A DNA stretch of 64,000 bases from Epiperipatus broadwayi (lineage: Eukaryota > Onychophora > Udeonychophora > Euonychophora > Peripatidae): the NCBI GenBank assembly GCA_028023455.1, contig JAQFVV010012405.1:10780423-10844422 (forward strand). The letters run 5' to 3'. Of the stretch, positions 23,201 through 35,810 are shown in pieces (position 1 is the stretch's first letter; each line of letters opens with the position of its first letter). The translations under genes were made by a program, and so were the position numbers. The notes below the pieces were generated by a model, which saw only the letters and a program-made list of their open reading frames with translations, was not told where the DNA came from and ran no database searches.

Positions 23201-24803
23201 TTTGTTTTTTTGGAAGGTTGTAAAAGAGAACGAAAGTGGCAGACTGGAATATAATACAGAAACCTTCGGCTCCTCATTCTATTATTCTTCCACTGAAACT
23301 CTACAGGAGAAATTAATAAATAGTTAATACATTTATGAGATAGTATGGCGTTTTACTCGTGATAGGTTGAACTATGATCTAAGTCCATACTCTACCATAT
23401 ATTAAAGTGATCTGTTTGTGTTTGTATATGTAGAATAAAATAGTAACAAATTTAATTAATATTTTTATTGAAAAGTATTTTGTATCACTAAAGATAGATT
23501 GTGACTAGAGGGCTTATAAAAATACAGCCATAGATTTTTTTTTTATATATTTAATATTGATTCTCTTATTAATAAAGTTACTGTAATGTATAATAAAGTT
23601 ACAGTTTTTTTCCCTCTATACCTGATAACTTGAGGTCAAAATTTTATGAAAGTCTTTAGAGACCATAAAAGGTCACGTTTTAATGAAGTATTAAAAGTAA
23701 TTTAGATGGTTAAACTGAAAAAAAAAATCAATTGAACTGCTAATTATATGACAAAAAAAATATAATAAAAAATTGTCTACTCATAATTCTAATAAAAAAA
23801 TATCGATAACATTGTAATATCTTTTATGATTGTTAATTGTAAAATTATCTATTATTGCGACAAAATTAGTTTTGCCATTTCCTTTTTTCTTTAAGATATA
23901 GGTTAACCAAAAAATAATTAGGTAAATAGATAAAAGGATATTTTATAATATTATTAGATTTAATAAGTCATTCTTCTAAATTTATAAAAATCAATTGCTA
24001 TGTTTTAAACATTTTCTATAGTTAGGATTTTGATTTGATGATTTTAAATATTAAAATCTCCATTGACTATTTTTATTATCGATATATATATATATGTTGG
24101 TTGTTGACCTACATTAATTAGCACAAATGACAGAACGATTGAACTGGATGGTAGTAATTAACAGTGTTTCAATTCATAAAACTTCGGAGCAATAAATATT
24201 CCATTACTTTTATTTATGTTGATTATTACATATATTGTTTTAATTAGAGAAAATGCAGCTAGTGATTTCTGAAAATTTTAAAGTGATGGTAAAATTCTGG
24301 AATTGATTTTCAGCTGAGTAAAGAAAAAGAAATATCTCACTTTGGTTAATTGAAGAAATGTCGTATGATAACTTGAGCAATCGGAAATATGCATATTTAG
24401 TATTAATATTTGCTCTGATGATCCAACCATTAAATCACAACTACATAGCAGATTGAGTGATTGGGTGTTCTCTTTTCTCCCAATTTGGATGCTTATACCA
24501 TTTTTAAAAATGTTTACTTTTTGGTAACTTTTGCCTTTGTGAAAGATCGTAAATATCTCACAAGGAAAAAAGGTACCATTGACAAATAAATATATTAAAC
24601 GAATTACCTCTAATCATTTCAGAATGTTAATAATTCTATAGAATATTTAAAAAACTTTTTCTGAAAGTTTAAGATGATAGTATTTTCATAATAATTTCTA
24701 TTGAATAATTTCCACCATCTAATAATATATGTCTATAGAAAATATATACAATGGTCTAATATCAAGCATAAAATTTATTTGGCCACAATGTTGTTATAGA
24801 TAT
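20251..24803. other. AT-rich intergenic sequence, 4.5 kb
   Basis: No coding signal, tRNA-like unit or convincing dispersed repeat was seen. Short TA runs occur near 21460, 21585 and 24080. Small open frames such as 22541-22765 have AT-driven composition. This is the longest unannotated stretch. Confidence 0.55.
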
Positions 24804-25050
24804 ACTCTTAATATAATAATCAATCTAAATAAAATTGAAACAAACAACTAATTATATTTACAACTAATTAAATAAATAACATAATTATTTAAATAATTGA
24901 AAATATATCATCAAACATCACATGATCATCCAATGATTACTCTGGCTTGCACTAGGTGACACTACTGTATGAAGAATTTTGCCTCTAAGAAATTGTAAAT
25001 ATAATTAGTTGTTTGTTAATATTTATTTAGGTTCATTATTATATTAAGTC
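24804..25050. repeat. Foldback element with a retroposon piece in its loop
   Basis: Arms 24804-24862 and 24993-25050 are inverted copies sharing CTTAATATAATAAT, CTAAATAAA and AACAAACAACTAATTATATT. The loop contains at 24916-24983 a minus-strand internally deleted unit of the GGCAAAACTC family (CATCACATGATCAT at one end, GAATTTTGCC at the other). Confidence 0.7.
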
Positions 25051-25591
25051 TATTAAAAATTTCAAATTAAATTTTTCACATACATATATCTATTAGTAAT
25101 AACACACAGATTAGTATACAACATGATGCTGGCCAGTAACAACTGGAATGAAAATCCAATATGAAACCTTAGATTTGTTATACTGAATTTAAAGTGATAT
25201 TCTAAATTAATATTGAACTTAAGTTCATGACCCACATTGATAATATCATGATCTTAAATTCAATATTTACAAATCTGTAGGTACAGGTTTTATTTTCATG
25301 ATATTACTTTCACTGATCAGATCTGTAATACGAAGAGAAAATAATAATGTCACTTAAAAAGGTGTGTTATATATTCACCTGTGTGTTATTACTATGAATT
25401 TATTTGAAAAGTTTAATAAAGTTTGTAATTTTTATAAGAACATTTAATAATTAATATTGGATGATAAAAATGATTAAATAAGTAATTATTAGTAACCTAA
25501 ATATTATCATGATTTATTGCTTTTTTCCACCGTTTAAAAATAGTATATCTTCGTACAGTTACCCAATCATCCAGACATTTAAATTCGTTAA
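25051..25591. other. AT-rich intergenic sequence
   Basis: Nothing recognised. The text TATTGAACTTAAGTTCA near 25210 holds a short palindrome only. Confidence 0.4.
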
Positions 25592-25693
25592 TTTTTTTTT
25601 CCATGTGTCATAGCAGCAGCCAGGAAGTGATCCCGCTAACCCGGTACAACTGCTTGTAAAGCAGCTGTCACTGGCCTCTTGACCACCAATGCT
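25592..25693 (-). mobile_element. tRNA-Gly-derived SINE-like unit (minus)
   Basis: On the minus strand the sequence begins GCATTGGTGGTCAAGAGGCC, an acceptor and A-box region like tRNA-Gly. The anticodon arm is perfect: stem GCTGC, loop TTTACAA (anticodon position TAC), stem GCAGT. The B box is decayed (GGTTAGCGGGATC). The tail GCTATGACACATGGAAAA matches the tails of the copies at 3128 and 54930. The acceptor stem cannot close, so this is not a working tRNA. Confidence 0.6.
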
Positions 25694-26440
25694 ATCTTTT
25701 GAATTATTGCAATTTTACTTATTTTTAAACTTGTTATTGTAATGTAATCATTTGCATAAAAGAATATTGACCAATGTGTTCATCTTTCTATTATAATGCA
25801 AACAAATTTGTCAATGACTAAATGAAATAATGTGAGCAAACATTTTAAGAAACATACTGTTTTTATAATGAAATAATATTTTGGTAAGCTTATTTTCACT
25901 ACTCCATTCAAAGCAATATATGGACTGGTTTCTATTCGCTTTTTTTTTTTTTTCTGATGAAAACCAGTCCTCTGGTTGAAATATTATATTATTTATTGGA
26001 TTTATAAGTCTTTATTTTTTTGTTTATATATATATATATATATAATATCCTTTAATAGACTTGGCAAAACAAATGTAATGAATTTTAGAAATTGTGTGGA
26101 CTTAAAAAAAATGCCATTCTTTCTTTTTATGTTCCAGGTTTTAGGTAATAAATTGTCTTGCATGATTCAATTTGTTATTAAATATACATTTTTGTTTAAA
26201 TAATGAGTTTATAAATAGACAACATTCAATATAAATATTGCATACAGCATATATACTAAGAAAAAATTGTTTAGTGCTTTAAAATAAAAATGTTTTATAC
26301 ATCAACATATTATGCTGAGCATGCTTTCAACTAACTAATAGTCATACTCATATCTATAATTACCTAAGAGATTTGCAAGATTTATAAAAGAATCACAAAA
26401 GTGGGGATTTACATAAAATTTGATTTTAAGATGTAAACAA
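25694..26440. other. AT-rich intergenic sequence
   Basis: No gene seen. A TA run sits near 26030. Confidence 0.45.
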
Positions 26441-26900
26441 ATTTATTTAAATGAGCCATGTTTTTGACAGGGGCACACATAATTAGTTTTTTATTGACTG
26501 CATGTATATTGATGGTGATGTGCCAGATCTTTTTAACTTTGTGTTTAACATCTTTTGTTTTCAGAGCAGACAATACTGATAGATGTGGTTTCAAAGTTGC
26601 AGCCATTCTCAGATCCATTTTTGAGGAAAATAGATTTATAATCTGTATTAGTTTTAGCTTGATCATATTGATATTTGTACTTTGCAATTTTTGTAAAGAG
26701 ATTGACATGTGATTGTCCAAAATATTGTATTGCAGCTTGTGTTCTTACATATACCTTTTAACACAACTTGGGAATCCTACTGTGAAAGCAACTTATTTTT
26801 TTATATTGTTAATCATGAGTCTAAATATGGTCACAGCTTTGAACTCACATCCATCAGTCGTGTATGCTCTGAATGATATGATGCAAAATGGGGAAAGTTA
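26441..26900. repeat. Less AT-rich block with an inverted repeat
   Basis: The stretch 26559-26612 (TTTTCAGAGCAGACAATACT, then GATGTG and TTCAAAG) is mirrored on the minus strand at 26825-26874 (TTCAGAGCATACACGACTGA, then GATGTG and TTCAAAG). Open frames of 84 and 103 codons cross it on opposite strands. Neither gives a family match I trust; a decayed zinc-finger fragment was considered and not supported. Confidence 0.4.
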
Positions 26901-28266
26901 AAAAGGGCTGGCACATTACCAAGAATATACATACAATCAACAAAAAAACATCCTGCTTCCTCCTGTCAAAAAAGGTGTTCATTTAAATTAATTCATTTAT
27001 ATCATATAATCAAATTTTAAGTAAATAAACACTTTTATGATTTTTCTTTAGATATAACAATCCTCTTGGATAATTCTAACTATGAGTATGACAACCAATT
27101 GCTTAACATACTATGTTGATTTATTTAATTTTTTTATTTTATAGTATTAAACAAGCTTTCCTTAGTATACATGTTAAATGTATTATTTATACTGAATTAT
27201 ATATTTTTGAGAAATATTTAAAACTATTGAAATTAAATAGAAATATTCTGAAGAAAGCAATAAAAATTATATATGTAACAATATATTCTTATTATAATCT
27301 ACTACACACATGAATAATGATATGTGAAATAAATATTGGTCTAATACTCTATTTGCTTAATGAGGCTAATATAAAACAGTTATAAATTTTTATGCGATTA
27401 TAGTTGCAAAGTACTTTAAAAATGATGATGAGAATCACAAAGCCAAAATACATAAATAAAATCAAAAGCAATTGCTTAAATCAGATCAAATCGTGGTGAT
27501 ATTAAAATTATACATATTTTATTGCCATTTACAGAATGAAACCATCAGTATAAATATATCTAATGTAATGATATAAATGAAACTACACAGACATTTCTGC
27601 TGATTTAAAAATTTCATATTTATGGGTGTTATGTTTTTTATAAATGTTCGTATAATCTGTGAAAAATACTTTACCTGTTATTTATAACATTCTATAGCTT
27701 TCACACTATACTAAACATGCTAAAATATTGAAGTTATATTTTTACTATTTAGCTAATTAATTATTTTTTTTTTTTTTCTTAGTTTTAATTTTTTATAAGT
27801 ATTCATTTTATTAAATCTCATATTTGCTATAGTCCATTGTAATATAATGGATTAATAGGTCACTGCACTTCTAAATTTAACATCATAAAAAGTCATTTAA
27901 AAATGAAATTCACACTTATTATAATGTTTATACACTACATTTTGAAACAAAAAAATAACATATAAAGCTGTTGCTAAAATTAGATAGTAGGTGGTAAAAT
28001 CCAAGTCTATTGTCAACACATATAAGTAAATTGTAGATCTTATAAGTTGTTTGTTTTTTTCTTTAATTCATGACACATTTCAACTAAAAATTATTAAATG
28101 TCAATTTATCTTTAAATATCACAGTAACATATGATAGTAACAATGCATGGTAAAGTTATTATAATAAAGCATTTTTAGCTGTATTGGAGGTTCATATTAT
28201 TTACGTTTAGTTTCCATAATTTACCATTAATTACATAAAAGAGTGTTTATGCAAATATAGCATCGT
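26901..28266. other. AT-rich intergenic sequence
   Basis: No coding or repeat signal recognised. Confidence 0.5.
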
Positions 28267-28278
28267 ACCTTAACTTGG
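28267..28278 (+). repeat. Left target duplication of the full-length RTE
   Basis: ACCTTAACTTGG, identical to 31580-31591. Confidence 0.9.
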
Positions 28279-31200
28279 GCTGCAGAAAGGAGTTTGCTAT
28301 TAACTGAAAGGAGACCCTTTGATTCCTCTTGGAGGCCTTAAAGGAACTGAGCAGGGCAAATTCCTAATGTCCACTCCATACGTTCTTGTCGTTGCAGCTG
28401 TTATTACTATATGTTTATTCATATAGTATACGAACATGGATGGGCTGCTCACCAACATGCATTAGCCAGCGTGGTGAGTTTATTGGCTTTTTACCTCTGA
28501 GTTTAAGATCAAGAAACACCATGGTCTTTCTTCTCAGTGCCTGATAAGGCAGAATGAATGTTTGTGTAAATGATAAAGATTTTTCCCAATTATACAATTA
28601 TGACAGACAAAAATAAAGCATGGCCCTTAATCCCAGGAGGCTGTAAAGTCACCAACCAAGGCAGCGGTTGGTGGCCAAAGGCGGAGGGTGCTAAGAATAT
28701 CCTGGAGGCGGACCCAGGCTGCCATTTGATGACGACTTTTTATTTAGGTACTTACAACTGCAGATCACTTTCAAGTGAAGGAAGATTGCAAGAATTAGAA
28801 GAAGAACTCTCTTATATTAAATGGAATATTATTGGACTTTGTGAAGTTAGAAGAAAAGGTGAAGAGACAATTGATTTAAAAAGTGGACATATGCTCTATT
28901 ATAAAGGCACAAATATTGGAAATACAAGTGGAGTAGGATTCATTATAAATAAAAAGTGGAAGAACAATATTGTGGAGATTGATGGTGTATCAGACAGAGT
29001 GGCAAGATTAGTTATACAACTTAATAGCAGATATCAAATGCAGATAATTCAGGTTTATGCCCCAACAAGTTCTCACAGTGATGAAGTAGTAGAAGATTTT
29101 TATATGGATGTACAAAAGGCTTTTGATCAGAGTAAACAATATTTTAAAATTGTTATGGGAGATTTTAATGCTAGAATTGGTAAACAAATGAAAGATGAAA
29201 GTGTTGTAGGTAATTTTGGTTATGGTAATAGAAATGAGAGAGGACATAGACTTGTGGAGTTTGCAGAGAAGGAAAAACTTTATATTATGAATTCTTTTTT
29301 TTGAGAAAAATGTTAGAAGGAAATGGACATGGAAGCATCCAAATGAAGGTACAGCAGAATTGGATTATATTTTGACTAACAGGAAATACATATTTCAAGA
29401 TTGTAATGTTCTTAATAAATTTAACACAGGAAGTGATCATCGATTAGTAAGGGGTAAGATACATGTTAATGTAAAACTAGAGAGACAAAAATTATTAAGA
29501 AAAACTATATTTACAGTTGATATTCCTAATCTTCAGAAACATTCTAATGAATTTAAATTAGAACTTACAAATCGGTTTCAAGTATTAGTAGATTTTGAAC
29601 ATGATTCAGATTTGAATGAAATTAATATGAAAATAACTGATAGACTTTTAAAAACTGCAACAAAGATAGCTGGTAGAAAAAAGCAGCAATTGACTAATAA
29701 AATTTCTACTGAGACTAGAGAACTTATGAAGAAAAGAAGGAATATGAAGATATGCAAGAATGATGCATTAAAAAGAATTGAATATCTCGAATTTTGTAAA
29801 ATGGTGCGGAAAAGAGTTGAAAATGATATAAGAAAGTATAACTGTGAACTAGCAAGAAAAGCTGTAGAAGAAAATAAAAGTCTTAAGAATGTAAAACAAC
29901 ATTTTGGTATTGGTAGGAAATTTATATCTGCAATAAGGAAAAAAGATGGAATTATTACTAAAAAGAGGGATGACATTATGAAATTGGTAGAAGATTTTTA
30001 TCAAAAATTATATAGTAATAAAGAACAAGTACCTCCTATATCTATTACATCTTCTGAATTGCCCAGAATTTTAAATGAAGAAGTGAGAAATGCAATTAAA
30101 TGTATGAAAAAAGGAAAGGCTCCAGGTAATGATGAAATTATAATTGATATATTAAAAAAAGCAGGTGAAGAAACAGAAAAAATATTAGCAAAGTTATATA
30201 CCAAATGTCTAAATGATAAAGATGTACCGGATGATTGGAAGAATGCAGTAATAATATTAATATTTTAAAAAGGTGATAAAGAAGATATTAGAAATTACAG
30301 ACCTATCAGCCTTTTATCAGTTTTATATAAAATTTTTACCAAGATAATTACAACTCGTCTACAGAGAACCTTGGATTTTCACCAACCAAGAGAACAAGCT
30401 GGATTTAAAAGTGGTTTTAGTACAGTAGATCATATTCAAGTATTGAGAGAAGTTATAGAAAGGACAAATGAATATGAGTTGTCATTATGTTTTGGATTTG
30501 TAGATTATGAAAAGGCATTTGATTCTATAAACATTTCTTCAGTGATTAAAGTAGCATTGGATCATCAAGGTATAGATCCAGGATATTGTCATATTTTAAA
30601 GAATATTTATAAAAATGCAACAGCAACAATTAGATTACATAATGATACTGGGAAAGTCAACATTGAGAAAGGTGTAAGACAAGGTGACTCCATATCTCCA
30701 AAACTTTTTACAGCAGTGCTGCAAGAAGTATTTTGTGGATTAAAATGGGAAACTAAAGGAGTGAAAGTAAATGGAGATTATTTAAGTCATTTAGATTTCG
30801 CAGACGGTGTAGTTGTTTTTGCAAATAATGCTTCCGACCTGCAGGAAATGTTGCAGGAGTTATCAGATGAAAGTAGGAAAGTAGGACTAAAGATAAATGT
30901 TAAAAAAAACTAAAGTAATGTTTAATCGATTTGCTCCAAATATGAAAATAAAGATTGATTATGATGAATTAGAAGAAGTTAAGAGTTACAAATACCTTGG
31001 TCAGATTATTAATACAGATGGAAACATAATAGAGGAAATTAATCATAGAATTAAACTTGGTTGGAGTGCTTTTGGTAGAAATAACTTGATATTAAAAGGA
31101 AATATGCCTATGTGTTTGAAAAGAAAGGTTTTTAACAAATGTGTTTTACCAGTTCTTACTTATGGATCTGAGACTTGGACACTTAATAGAAGATCAATAC

Positions 31201-31579
31201 AGAGACTTCAGACCACTCAAAGAAGTATGGAGAGATGTATGTTGGGAGTAACAAGAAGAGATCGAAAACGCAATGTATGGGTAAGAGAACAAACAGGTGT
31301 TACTGACCTCATTGAAAAAATTAAAAGATTGAAGTGGAGTTGGGCTGGACATATTGCTAGAAGAGATGATAATAGATGGTCAATTGAAATTTTAAACTGG
31401 ATTCCAAGAGATTGTAAAAGACCCAGAAGGAGACCACATGTAAGATGGATGGATGAAATAAGAAAATGTGTAGGGGTGATGTGGAGAAGAGAAGCTAAAG
31501 ATCGGAGAAGATGGATTAAACTTGGAGAGACCTTCATCCTGCAGTGGATTGATAATGGTTGATAATGATGATGATGATG
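28279..31579 (+). mobile_element. Full-length RTE-clade LINE, 3.3 kb
   Basis: The element is bounded by a perfect 12-bp target-site duplication, so both ends are known. It starts GCTGCAGAAAGG and ends in GATAATGG followed by TGATGA-type repeats, the usual RTE tail. A 5' untranslated region of about 320 bases precedes one long reading frame for endonuclease and reverse transcriptase. At about 3.3 kb it matches the family's usual full length. The perfect duplication suggests a fairly young insertion, yet the coding part carries several lesions. It is the reference for the four other RTE copies here. Confidence 0.93.
28600..31562 (+). pseudogene. RTE endonuclease-reverse transcriptase, nearly full length, disabled
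   Basis: The protein would nick target DNA and copy the LINE RNA there. The N-terminal apurinic-type endonuclease shows TYNCRSL, GLCEVR, VYAPT, GDFNARIG (about 29158) and SDHR (about 29432). The reverse transcriptase shows NYRPISLLS (about 30294), FVDYEKAFDS (about 30497), GVRQGDSISP (about 30671) and the C-terminal YGSETWTL and WSWAGHIARRDD blocks. Four lesions are visible: a T8 run at 29295-29302 (T7 in the copy at 3982) shifts frame; a stop replaces Lys at 30266-30268; the catalytic FADD reads FADG, the second Asp changed to Gly at 30806-30808; and an A8 run at 30902-30909 shifts frame again. A three-base gain near 30550 adds one Val. The copy cannot supply active enzyme. Confidence 0.93.
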
Positions 31580-31591
31580 ACCTTAACTTGG
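31580..31591 (+). repeat. Right target duplication of the full-length RTE
   Basis: ACCTTAACTTGG, identical to 28267-28278. Confidence 0.9.
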
Positions 31592-32708
31592 ATTTGAATC
31601 ACATTCACTAACCTTAATTTTTTTTTGAATTGGCTTGTTTTTTTCCCATTTAATTGACCCTTAGTCAATACAGTTAATTTTACCATAACCAACACATCCA
31701 TGTGCTCGGCAGGAGTCATTAAAGCAATGTTGTCTATTAATAATTATTTTTTTCTATTCTTAGCTAGAGATTTAAGAAACTCAAACTCTCACTATTAAGA
31801 AATTATAAGAATAATGCAGGAAATGCTCATTGGGAGACCTTTGACCTACAGCGTTTTTTTTCAAAAGCTATTTTAAATCTTCCTATAGAATATCAATATT
31901 GCGATTCAATAGAAATGAATGAAATTCCTGAAATATATTGAAGTAGCATAAACTGATTGCATTTTATTGATCATGAAAATATAGGTAAAGTAAACCTGTT
32001 AAGTAAATAATCCACTGCAAAAAATCTCTTTCCACCAGATTCTTATAAAGAAACAGGGAAGGAGAAGGCATTAATCATCAAAATTCCCACTTTTCACATG
32101 TTGGGAGTTTAGGCAGATTTTCTTTTTTTATTTTGCTCACTAGGTAAATATAGCTAAATATATATTTACTTAAAAATTCTGGGTGGTTGATTAGATTGGC
32201 AATTCATTAAGATCCAAATTCAAACTCCTGTTTGCAAGCATGATGGGAGTATTTTTTTAATTATGAGATTTTTATGTCTCATATTTTCTGAGTTTTTCTT
32301 CCATAGCGTAAGCTTGTGGTTAAAACACCTGTAGAGGTCCCTACTATCGCATGTTATACGCATATTATCGAGGTTATAGCCTCAGTGAATATTAAAACAC
32401 ATTTTTATAAATAAAAATATATTATACCATTTTCTTATTTTATTATTATTGGAAGCTATTTCTCTAATAGTATAAAAGTAAGAAACGGGAGTTTGTAAAT
32501 CATAAGTAGGTTATCTGCAAAAAATCACCTTTTTCAGTCTGACTTTGACTTATACATGAAATAAAATATTAATCTTTATATATCTATTAGTTCATAAATA
32601 CACTCATTTTTTTAAATGTTTTAATATAAAAATATATGAAACTATTTTCATTTTCTTGTAACTAGTTATATATTCACAATTGACATGGAATATATATATT
32701 ATATTTCT
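31592..32708. other. AT-rich non-coding DNA
   Basis: Mostly featureless. At 32300-32400 a more balanced block (GTAGAGGTCCCTACTA; later GAGGTTATAGCCTC, self-complementary) loosely resembles the hairpin at 18184. Confidence 0.4.
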
Positions 32709-32900
32709 GAGCAGTGATTGTGTATAGTGTTGGAGATGACAATTTGGACCAACTGATGAGTGTTGGTGCAGAACAAAATATGTATGTTGAAAATCATTTA
32801 TTTTTTTTACACGTATGCGGTCATGTGTATCTGTTGTATAAGATGGATTGGATAGCTGTGGGGAGTTTGAAAATCTGAATTCAAGCCCCTTATAATTACA
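32709..32900 (+). mobile_element. tRNA-Lys-like retroposon unit
   Basis: It begins near GAGCAGTGATTGTGTATAGT, passes TTTGGACCAACTGATGAGTG and a CGGTCATGTGTATCTG block. It ends with a shortened tRNA-Lys-like part: TGGATAGCTGTGGGGAG, then TGAAAATCTGAATTCAAGCC. A few bases later the repeat stops. Same unit as the halves of 15294-15880. Confidence 0.6.
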
Positions 32901-32930
32901 TTAACAATATAGTGTATTTAAAAATTAAAC

Positions 32931-32957
32931 ACACACACACACATATATATATATATC
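32931..32957. repeat. CA then TA microsatellite
   Basis: Short CA run followed by TA run. Confidence 0.9.
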
Positions 32958-33150
32958 AAGTCTCCCCAAAACTTTGTAATCTATGGTAAGAAATTAAATT
33001 TTTTTACCATGAATTCTGATCACATTATACACTTATTTTTTAATTTTTTTTTTAAAAAAGCATTTAACATTGACTATCAATGTTTATTAATAAATATGCA
33101 TTTAACTAAGTATTAATACTGTAAGATAAGAATAATTTTCAATATGTATT

Positions 33151-33245
33151 TAATAGTAATATTAGCGATTAAGCCAATGCACATGCACTTTAAAGATAAA
33201 CTATAAATGAATACTCTCAATTTTTCCAGACATGAGATATAGTAT
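33151..33245 (+). repeat. Internal part of the 33392 MITE, second copy
   Basis: About 95 bases nearly identical to the internal part of the element at 33392 (GATTAAGCCAATGCACATG, then AATGAATACTCTCAATTTTT, then GAGATATAGTATT), but without terminal inverted repeats. Confidence 0.75.
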
Positions 33246-33390
33246 TGGGCAAATCTTAAGTGTGTGGAATTAAGAGCATGAAGGTGTTACACGACAACTT
33301 TAAATTACATTTGTTATGTTTGAAAGAATGACACTTGCAAAATCTTTACAATTTACGAACCGTCATTTTTTAGTTGAAATTAAACATATA

Positions 33391-33560
33391 TAATGAGATA
33401 TTATTTTATATAGTGCTATGTTTTTGATGTAATAGTAATATTAGTGATTAAGCCAATGCACATGTGCCTTAAAGATAAATTATAAATGAATACTCTCAAT
33501 TTTTCAGACACGAGATATAGTATTTTAAAACATAGCACTATATAAAATAATATCTCATTA
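33391..33560. mobile_element. TA-flanked MITE with 32-bp perfect inverted ends
   Basis: The terminal inverted repeats begin ATGAGATATTATTTTATATA and continue TGCTATGTTTT; they are identical on both ends (33393-33424 and 33527-33558). TA dinucleotides at 33391-33392 and 33559-33560 fit a Tc1/mariner-type target duplication. No coding capacity. The perfect arms suggest recent origin or strong constraint by gene conversion. Confidence 0.75.
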
Positions 33561-34454
33561 AATATGTATTTAAGTAATATTGATAACTTATTGCAAAAAG
33601 AACATATTAGCTAAAACACTTTTCAATTTATTTTTGATTCATTTTACTAAGATAATAAATTTTGACTACATTATATGTAGACTAAAACTTCTTTTTTAAC
33701 CTGATTTGAGATTTTTTATTGTAATTATGAATACATTAAATAATAATAAAGAAAGTAAAATTATTTTTTAGCTAATAAAATTTGCATTTACCAATTTATT
33801 TTTGTACAGCTTATTGTATAATCAAGTCAGTTTGAAAATATAATGAGTTAAAATTTAAAATTTTTTTTTATAAGTAGTAATCACAATTTATAGCACACAT
33901 TTTCTTTAAAAATCTTTTTATGTTACTTCAATTATGATTATATTAACCAAAAATTAGGTAATAAATCATATTTTAATTAATGTAAAATATATTTTAAATG
34001 CTTTAATTGAAGTTAATTAATATGTAAACTTTCAACCATTTTTAAGTTAGAAAGAAACTATATATTTAAATACATTACAATAGCTTAAAATTTTATATAC
34101 AACTAGTTAATACTAGGCTAATCCATACAGACCACTAATCTTTTTATTAAGTCACTTAGTTTTTTTAGATGTCAAATAGAGGGAATGAAAATATTAAGTA
34201 TTTTGAATTTTAGATTTTAACTTTTTTCTTAGAACTTTCATTTGTTTTAAGTAAGACTTGCAAAAAGACAGTATAGAGATTTTTTTGCAGTAATAAAAAA
34301 GTTTATTTATACTATAGTCTTGTTAAACATTTTTATAAATAAATGTCAAAAAAAATGTCAATTTTAAACAGAAAAATTACTTAATAATATCTTATATATT
34401 AAATATGATATATACATAATGAGCATACATATTAACATAATGCAGAAATATCTA

Positions 34455-34462
<8 letters not shown>
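33561..34462. other. AT-rich intergenic sequence
   Basis: No feature recognised. Confidence 0.5.

Positions 34463-34487
<25 letters not shown>
34463..34487. repeat. TA array abutting the LTR element
   Basis: The outer edge of the left LTR lies directly against this array, which may hide a target duplication. Confidence 0.9.
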
Positions 34488-34490
<3 letters not shown>

Positions 34491-35810
34491 ACCAGTCGAA
34501 AAACCCACCAAAAGAACTGCAAGTTGGATCCAAACTCAGCTGAAACAAAACTGAATTCAAACCCAACTCAACAGCTCAGATTAGTAGAAATCTAAATCGA
34601 TGGCACAGTGCTATGTGCCAAGAAACTAGTTCACTGGTTGGTGAGGATCTGAGACTCCCTGAACTGACATTAATATCTGATAATAAACTGAATAAAAATA
34701 TATTTAAATGGAATCATATGTATAAGTTCGGGTTGCCAACACAGACAGTGAGCATTAACATTAAAATAATTATGAAAGAATTAAGAACTAAGAAACCAAG
34801 TGTGTTTAGAAAATATTTAATAGTAATAATTTGTTTGGTTTGAATTTTAAATAAAGATTAAGTTAATTAATTCTTGTCCTTAAACAAAATTTATAATTAT
34901 AATAAGAGTGGTGGTCTTCATTATATGCCAATGAATATTATGCAATATTTGAAAGTCTATGTCTATGCCCCCAACAAGGAATAAAAGGCAGATAAAGGTA
35001 TTCATTAATAAAAGGAAATTGTTACTCTAAGTTCATACAAAAGAATGTGAGATTTATTTTCACATTCGCACATCCATTCATGAAGAGCAAGATACATATT
35101 TTAGGGCATAACTTTAATCTTTATTAGAAAACTTATTTTGAGATATAATGGAGAATTTGTTCGACTTTAATTGAAATCACTTCATCATGAATTACGAGCA
35201 TCAGAGCGGGCTTTACCAGAACAGAGAGGTAACGGTGCTGATGAATTATGAGCTATAAAGTGAAATTGAAAGACGATAGCTAGTCAATGATCGAAGTCCT
35301 ATGGTGGCTTGCATCTGACAAGTGTTATGCCTTTTGACTAATATTAACAGGAGAGGAAGTGCTTTCTTCCTCGATAATTTAAAATAACAAAAATATTATT
35401 ACTGACCAGCCTAACAGAGCGGAAGATTGCCCTACGCCAGCAATGTTCGAAGATGATGACTTAATAGTCATTACTTGAATACTAAAACCCATATAGAATG
35501 CTCTACATTATGACTTGATTAATTAATTAAAGTCAAACGAGCTTTTAATGAAAACTATTTTAAAGTATTTGTAAATCATATTAATTATGCCCCAATCATT
35601 GTACCCTTCCTGAATCTTAATAGCAAGTAACAGAAATTTGAATTAGAATATATTTGATTCCTTTATCGGCTCTTTTGCAATAAAAATATTTTAAGATTAT
35701 ATATAAATAAATAAATATTAATGAAATGAGAAAATAGCAGTGGCATAGATTAGAAATGGAGTTAATAATTTATTATTAGGCAATTATAAAAATAACATAC
35801 ATTTAATAAT

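Noticed and set aside
26409-26720. Zinc-finger gene fragment on the minus strand
   Set aside because: Cys and His residues do not keep C2H2 spacing in any single frame.
29578-29976. 132-codon minus-strand frame and similar frames at 31217-31537, 53484-53892 and 20053-20310
   Set aside because: They are antisense readings of RTE LINE coding sequence.
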